This document shows positions 59,842-64,000 of a DNA stretch of 64,000 nucleotides, in pieces. The position numbers and the translations under genes are program-made. Location of the stretch: positions 1-64,000 of the forward strand of contig NZ_LHPC01000023.1 in assembly GCF_001297125.1 (NCBI RefSeq), written 5' to 3'. The first letter of the stretch is position 1. Every line of letters starts with the position of its first letter. The notes under the pieces are model-generated. The model was not told the origin of the DNA and made no database searches. It was given only the letters and a program-made list of their open reading frames with translations. Origin of the DNA: Pseudomonas sp. RIT-PI-q. GTDB lineage: Bacteria > Pseudomonadota > Gammaproteobacteria > Pseudomonadales > Pseudomonadaceae.

Positions 59842-61614
59842 TCACTTGATCAGGACGAGGTGTTCGACGACGGGCCCCAGGGCGAGCGCCGGGACATAGT
59901 TGAGCAAGCCGACCAGCAACACCGTGCCGATCAGCAGCACAACGAACAGCATCCCGTGGGTGGGCATCGTGCCGCCGGTCACGGCCAGGCGTTTCTTCGC
60001 GGCCAGGCTGCCGGCGACGGCGAGCACCGGGACGATCACGCCGAAGCGGCCAAACCAGGCGACGATCGCCAGCATCGTGTTGTAGAACGGCGTGTTCGCC
60101 GACAGTCCGGCGAATGCACTGCCGTTGTTATTGGCGGCCGAGGAGAAGGCGTAGAGGATTTCCGTAAACCCATGGGCACCCGGGTTGGCAATCCCCAGCC
60201 TGCCGGCCTCGGCCATGACAGCGATAGCAGTACCAAACAACACCAGCAATGGCGTCACCAGAATCGCGATGGCGACCATTTTCATCTCGTAGGCTTCGAT
60301 CTTCTTGCCGAGATATTCAGGCGTGCGCCCGATCATTAGGCCGGCGATAAACACCGCCAGGAGGGCAAACACCAGCATGCCGTACAGACCTGAGCCGGTG
60401 CCGCCGAACACCACCTCGCCGAGTTGCATCAGCACCAGCGGCACCGCGCCGCCCATTGGCGTGAACGAGTCGTGCATCGCATTGACCGCGCCGCATGACG
60501 CCGCGGTGGTCACGGCGGCGAACAGGCTCGATGCGCTGATGCCGAAACGCAGCTCCTTGCCTTCCATGTTGCCCGCTGCCGTGTCGATGCCCAGCGCTGA
60601 AAACTGTGGGTTGCCCAGTTGTTCGTAGTGGGTGACGGCAACCACCGCGATCACGAAGATGATCGTCATCGCCGCCAGCAGCGCCCAACCTTGGCGCATG
60701 TCACCAACGATGGGGCCGAAGACGAAACACAGCGCGGCGGGGATCAGGAAGATCGCGATCAACTGAAGGCAGTTGGTGACGGCGGTAGGGTTCTCGGAGG
60801 GGTGCGCCGAGTTGGCGTTGAAGAATCCACCGCCGTTGGTGCCGAGCATCTTGATCGCCTCTTGCGAGGCAACGGGGCCCATGGCGATGGTCTGTTTGTG
60901 GGTAGTGCTGGCCTGGGTCACTGGCGCACCCTGGGCATCGAGGGTCGGCTGGCCGGCGTCGTTTTGCACCGGGGCCTGGTACTGCATGACCTCCATCGTG
61001 GTGATTTCTTTATAGGGGTCAAGATTCTGGATCGCACCCTGGCTGACGAAGAACAACGCGAATATCAGCGACAGCGGCAGCAGCACCCACAAGGTGATGC
61101 GCGTCAGGTCGGTCCAGGCATTGCCGATGCTGGCGGCACTGTGGCGGGCGAACCCGCGAATCAGGGCCACGGCCACCACGATGCCGGTGGCGGCTGACAG
61201 GAAGTTCTGCACCGTCAGCGCAAGCATCTGCGTCAGGTAACTCATCGTCGACTCACCGCCATAGCCTTGCCAGTCGGTGTTGGTGACGAAACTGGCCGCG
61301 GTATTGAACGAAGAATCGGGCGACACGGCGCCGAACCCTTGCGGGTTGAACGGCAGAACACCTTGCAGCCGTTGCAGCGCGTAGACGGCGAGTAACCCCA
61401 GCGCGTTGAACAGGATCAGGGCGAGGGCGTATTGCAGCCAGCTCATTTGCGCTTCAGGCGTGACGCCGGCCAGGCGATACAGCGGCGACTCGATGCGTGA
61501 GCCGAAGCTAAATCGACCCTCCATCACCAAGGTCAGCCAACGTCCAAGCGGCCAGGCCAACACACCCAGCACCAGCAGAAAGGCCCCGAGGAGAACCCAG
61601 GCTTGAGTCGTCAT
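59842..61614 (-). CDS. kdpA: Potassium-transporting ATPase subunit KdpA
   Basis: 590 residues, about 30 longer than most KdpA proteins. The four selectivity-filter loops are recognisable ([47 protein letters not shown] and [13 protein letters not shown]). The extra length lies at about residues 214-240, in the stretch [18 protein letters not shown] of an extracytoplasmic loop. The ATG overlaps the stop of kdpF. Confidence 0.95.
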   Translation of the reverse strand: MTTQAWVLLGAFLLVLGVLAWPLGRWLTLVMEGRFSFGSRIESPLYRLAGVTPEAQMSWLQYALALILFNALGLLAVYALQRLQGVLPFNPQGFGAVSPDSSFNTAASFVTNTDWQGYGGESTMSYLTQMLALTVQNFLSAATGIVVAVALIRGFARHSAASIGNAWTDLTRITLWVLLPLSLIFALFFVSQGAIQNLDPYKEITTMEVMQYQAPVQNDAGQPTLDAQGAPVTQASTTHKQTIAMGPVASQEAIKMLGTNGGGFFNANSAHPSENPTAVTNCLQLIAIFLIPAALCFVFGPIVGDMRQGWALLAAMTIIFVIAVVAVTHYEQLGNPQFSALGIDTAAGNMEGKELRFGISASSLFAAVTTAASCGAVNAMHDSFTPMGGAVPLVLMQLGEVVFGGTGSGLYGMLVFALLAVFIAGLMIGRTPEYLGKKIEAYEMKMVAIAILVTPLLVLFGTAIAVMAEAGRLGIANPGAHGFTEILYAFSSAANNNGSAFAGLSANTPFYNTMLAIVAWFGRFGVIVPVLAVAGSLAAKKRLAVTGGTMPTHGMLFVVLLIGTVLLVGLLNYVPALALGPVVEHLVLIK

Positions 61615-61703
61615 AGGAAGTCCTCCGGAAACAGCAGCGCGGCGACCAGGTAAACCAGCAAGCCGACAGCAATGAGGCTGCCGAACAAATAGAAGCCCGT
61701 CAT
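61611..61703 (-). CDS. kdpF: KdpF small membrane subunit
   Basis: 30 residues, [19 protein letters not shown] followed by [10 protein letters not shown] and Leu: a single membrane helix and the PE(D/R)F end typical of KdpF. It overlaps kdpA (ATGA) at its end and the small ORF upstream at its start. Confidence 0.9.
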   Translation of the reverse strand: MTGFYLFGSLIAVGLLVYLVAALLFPEDFL

Positions 61704-61795
61704 GACCGTCTACTGTTCAGCGCCGCACAGCCGCGCGCCAGGCCGACCAGGCTGATGAAAAACACGGCACCGAGCACCAAAAAGATGAAGTCCAT
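61700..61795 (-). CDS. 31-residue membrane peptide ahead of kdpF
   Basis: Begins [19 protein letters not shown] and ends in a short basic tail (LNSRRS) after ARGCA. GGGAGGAAA precedes the ATG at a good distance, and the stop overlaps the KdpF start (ATGA), so it is very probably translated and coupled. I recall similar unnamed peptides ahead of kdpF in other pseudomonads. It could be a second small Kdp subunit; no function is shown. Confidence 0.75.
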   Translation of the reverse strand: MDFIFLVLGAVFFISLVGLARGCAALNSRRS

Positions 61796-62298
61796 GGCAT
61801 TTCCTCCCGCGATGAGGAAAGCCTAAGTGGATGCCTGGAAAGTTGTTAACAGGATTGGGGGCAAGAGAATAAAGATCTTATAAAGAGTCCTGCACGGCTG
61901 CTGTCGCTGCTCCTGGCCGGGGATCCCGATTCGGGCCTGAATGCCAGTCGGAGGTGCCGATAGGTTGTTTACTTCGCTTACTCAGATACAAGCATCTGAG
62001 ATTGGGGATGTTAGGTATTTTTACTCCGTTCTAATAATGAGCCACCGCCGCTCAGAGGATTCATGAGTCGCTGTCGACCCCGTATAGACGGTTGAAAAAT
62101 TCCAAATAGAACTGATTCCTGAGTGGAGGGTTTTCTGGGGAAGTGTGCCTGACAAAAAACAAGCCTCGATAGATAATTATAATCTGACTTGTTTCGGTTT
62201 CACTATTTGCATTCTGCTTAGCTGGATAATAAAAGCGGCGCCTAAGTAACTTTAAATTATTGGGCGTTATAAAATCTTCTATAGCTCAGAGTCTAAAA
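61796..62298. other. Divergent intergenic region of the kdp operon and the APC permease
   Basis: About 500 bases without a gene. The kdp side has a TTTAT-rich site (61869-61884). A small hairpin CTCAGAT-N6-ATCTGAG lies at 61981-62000. From about 61960 onward composition is clearly A/T-richer than the rest of the window, and a perfect TATAAT lies at 62178-62183, about 115 bases before the permease start, without a good -35. Confidence 0.6.
61869..61884 (-). promoter_or_regulatory. Candidate KdpE-binding site
   Basis: The minus strand reads TTTATAAGATCTTTAT: two TTTAT words 11 bases apart, resembling the T-rich KdpE target known from E. coli. It lies about 75 bases ahead of the first small ORF of the operon. 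Confidence 0.45.
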
Positions 62299-63729
62299 AT
62301 GAACCTTTACGAAATAATCGGTTATGACCGCGATGGAACTGTTCGCGAGTTGAATACGGCTCTTAACAAGGCAACGCTCAATACCAGGGATGTCACTTTT
62401 TCGGCGCTTGGATTCAATGCGCCAGGCTGGATCGCGGCGTCTTCGATGTCGATTCTTTACTCCATATCCGGCCACCATGCGCCGTTGGCTATTTTGATTG
62501 CGTATTTCTTTCCGATGTTGGTAATGGCCTTCTGCATGATCTCGCTTACTCGACAGGCGCCGTCAGCGGGTGGGATTTTCACATTTACCACGCGATTCCT
62601 ACACCCCGGTGTCGGCACTGTTCTCGGCTGGGCGTATGCGGTTGCCTGCACGGCGGTAATGGCAATGTGCGCAATCATAGGAACGGAATATATACAGGCG
62701 CTGATCCCGGCAGTGGGGGGATCGCTTAACTCTAAAATGATCGGGACGGGCCTGATCCTGATCTTCCTGGTCATTTCCTGTAAGGGCGTCAATGCCACCG
62801 CCAAAGTGGCCAGCGTCTTCCTGGTCTTTGAAATCAGCGTTGTCGCGGGACTCGGGTTGATGGGGCTGATCAATCCACACGTGCAGGATTTATCAATCAC
62901 CTCCATGTATTCGCTGGAGGGCGCCGGAGGCTTGTCGGCGATTGGACCGGGTGTGCTGTTCGGCGTATGGATGCTCGCCAACTTCGACTCGGCGATCAAC
63001 TATATTGAAGAGTCGCGCATTCCCGTTCGCACTGTGCAACGCTCTATGTTGCTCGTTCTGACTTCAGCATTCCTCATTTACAGCCTCGCGGCTATCGGCT
63101 GGCAGTTCGCAGTGCCCGTAGAGACATTGGCGGCGATCATCGAGGACGGTAATGGTGGACCGATCGCCGCTGTCGCCAATGTCTACTTGCCCCCGGCTAT
63201 GGCCTGGATCGCCTTGTTCGTGGTAATCACATCGGCATGCGCCGGATTGCAGATTTCCTCTAGTGCGGCGGCTCGTACGCTTTACCGAATGAGCGAGGAA
63301 GGGCATCTGCCTGTAGCGCTGCGATCAGTCAACAAGTCGAGATCTCCCTGGCTGGCCAGCGTTATCGTTTCGGCCGTCGCCATTGCGCTGCTCTGGTGGA
63401 AACCGCTGGACAAGATCTCGTGGTACTACGACGTAGTGACCATCACGTTGGTGATGTCCTACATGGCCGCCATCGCAGCGTTCATTGCGATGACCTGGCG
63501 ACGTCACAGTTTCGGATTGTCATTGGCACTGTCGATCCCGGCGTCTCTTGCAATCCTTGTGCTGGGATATATCGGTTATACCGCTGGGGCGAATCCGGTT
63601 TCTCCGGAAGATCAGTACACCGCTTGGTATCTTGGAGCGCTGACGATCTTGTCTGGCGTATTGATCCTGATATGGCGCTCGACTATCTCCAAGCGAACTG
63701 TGCTTGCTCAGGCGCAAGACCCATCGTGA
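62299..63729 (+). CDS. APC-superfamily amino acid/amine permease
   Basis: 476 residues with about twelve membrane segments. The N-terminal VTFSALGFNAPGWIAASSM and QAPSAGGIFTFTTRFLHPGVG correspond to the first helices with the Gly-rich substrate site; FGVWMLANFDSAINYIEES and SACAGLQISSSAAARTLYRM are the usual later motifs. The ATG at 62299 replaces the longer frame, since the family starts here. It is probably co-transcribed with the dehydrogenase that follows. Codon use looks a little less GC-rich than in neighbouring genes. The substrate is unknown. Confidence 0.85.
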   Translation: MNLYEIIGYDRDGTVRELNTALNKATLNTRDVTFSALGFNAPGWIAASSMSILYSISGHHAPLAILIAYFFPMLVMAFCMISLTRQAPSAGGIFTFTTRFLHPGVGTVLGWAYAVACTAVMAMCAIIGTEYIQALIPAVGGSLNSKMIGTGLILIFLVISCKGVNATAKVASVFLVFEISVVAGLGLMGLINPHVQDLSITSMYSLEGAGGLSAIGPGVLFGVWMLANFDSAINYIEESRIPVRTVQRSMLLVLTSAFLIYSLAAIGWQFAVPVETLAAIIEDGNGGPIAAVANVYLPPAMAWIALFVVITSACAGLQISSSAAARTLYRMSEEGHLPVALRSVNKSRSPWLASVIVSAVAIALLWWKPLDKISWYYDVVTITLVMSYMAAIAAFIAMTWRRHSFGLSLALSIPASLAILVLGYIGYTAGANPVSPEDQYTAWYLGALTILSGVLILIWRSTISKRTVLAQAQDPS

Positions 63730-63866
63730 TGCTGAGGTTAATCAGGCATTTAATTTCACGATCAGCATTAGTTACTTACTTTGATACTAAGTCTTCGCAC
63801 AGAACATGGGTGGCTTTAGTTATGCCCGCTATTAGCAGGTCACTTTAATTAAAGATAGGTGAGCTT

Positions 63867-64000
63867 ATGAAGCGTGTTGTAGTCATCACTGGGGCCGGGA
63901 AGGGTATCGGGCTGGCAACCGCCAAGCGCTTTGCTGCAAATGGCGATCATTTGGTACTGAACTACTTCGATTCCGATGATCAACTGGAAGCGGTGATCGC
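63867..64000 (+). CDS. Short-chain dehydrogenase/reductase, N-terminal part (runs off the right edge)
   Basis: The first 44 residues start MKRVVVITGAGKGIGLATA, the Rossmann TGxxxGIG motif of classical SDRs, followed by the second strand LVLNYFDSDDQ. The Asp/Ser-rich turn after that strand suggests NAD rather than NADP. AGGTGAG precedes the ATG. The catalytic Ser-Tyr-Lys lies beyond the window. It is 137 bases after the permease gene. Confidence 0.85.
   Translation, partial: MKRVVVITGAGKGIGLATAKRFAANGDHLVLNYFDSDDQLEAVI

Noticed and set aside
1..64000. tRNA, rRNA or prophage genes
   Set aside because: No tRNA-like cloverleaf ends, rRNA signatures or phage structural genes were noticed on either strand; a tRNA scan would be decisive.

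Overview
The window reads as the chromosome of a Pseudomonas, most likely of the fluorescens group. The evidence is high G+C coding sequence, several families of Pseudomonas-type REP/REPIN repeats, a kdpFABCDE operon with a small ORF ahead of kdpF, a PPK2/Ppx pair and the pairing of cystathionine beta-synthase with a gamma-type enzyme. I saw no rRNA, tRNA, CRISPR array or prophage.

Region 1 (1-22.9 kb) is mixed housekeeping and accessory DNA. It starts with an IS110-family transposase cut by the left edge, followed by an acetyltransferase and TrmK. Next come a two-gene reverse-transsulfuration operon, a second acetyltransferase and a REP block containing a 144-bp unit repeated three times. 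A divergent ppk2 / ppx-like pair has two Pho-box-like sites between the genes. A small locus (alpha/beta hydrolase, CGNR zinc-finger protein, quinone reductase) shares one inverted operator-like word in both of its intergenic regions. Then follow a DyP peroxidase, a SYLF protein, a GntR regulator divergent from an enolase-superfamily gene, an AEC transporter and ChrA. A tight four-gene operon encodes a fused betaine-type ABC ATPase-permease, its binding protein, a homocysteine methyltransferase and MsrA. The region ends in nine 91-bp REP-type units.

Region 2 (22.9-53.2 kb) is the most interesting part. A near-consensus sigma-54 promoter precedes a branched-chain-type ABC transporter operon whose first gene is a degenerate adenylate-forming enzyme. 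Convergent to it lies a long minus-strand operon: BCCP, biotin carboxylase, two PYC/OadA-like carboxyltransferase paralogues with incomplete active sites, a DUF35 protein, an acyl-CoA ligase, a thiolase-like protein without the nucleophilic Cys, an acyl-CoA carboxyltransferase and a flavodoxin-fold quinone reductase. Divergent from it are a 74-residue biotin carrier, a GntR regulator, a second ligase, a second carboxyltransferase, an MFS transporter and a YeiH-type exporter. These are followed by a DUF1302/DUF1329/YCF48-like/RND envelope module. The same 12-bp palindrome, ATTGTCRACAAT, overlaps the predicted promoter of the minus operon and lies just ahead of the second ligase. I infer one regulon for uptake, CoA activation and biotin-dependent (trans)carboxylation of an unidentified acid.

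Region 3 (53.2-61.8 kb) begins with a REP block holding in-frame relics of the 3' ends of both flanking genes, left by a tandem duplication. It continues with the complete kdp potassium-transport operon on the minus strand. Region 4 (61.8-64 kb) has AT-richer spacers and holds an APC permease followed by the start of a short-chain dehydrogenase.
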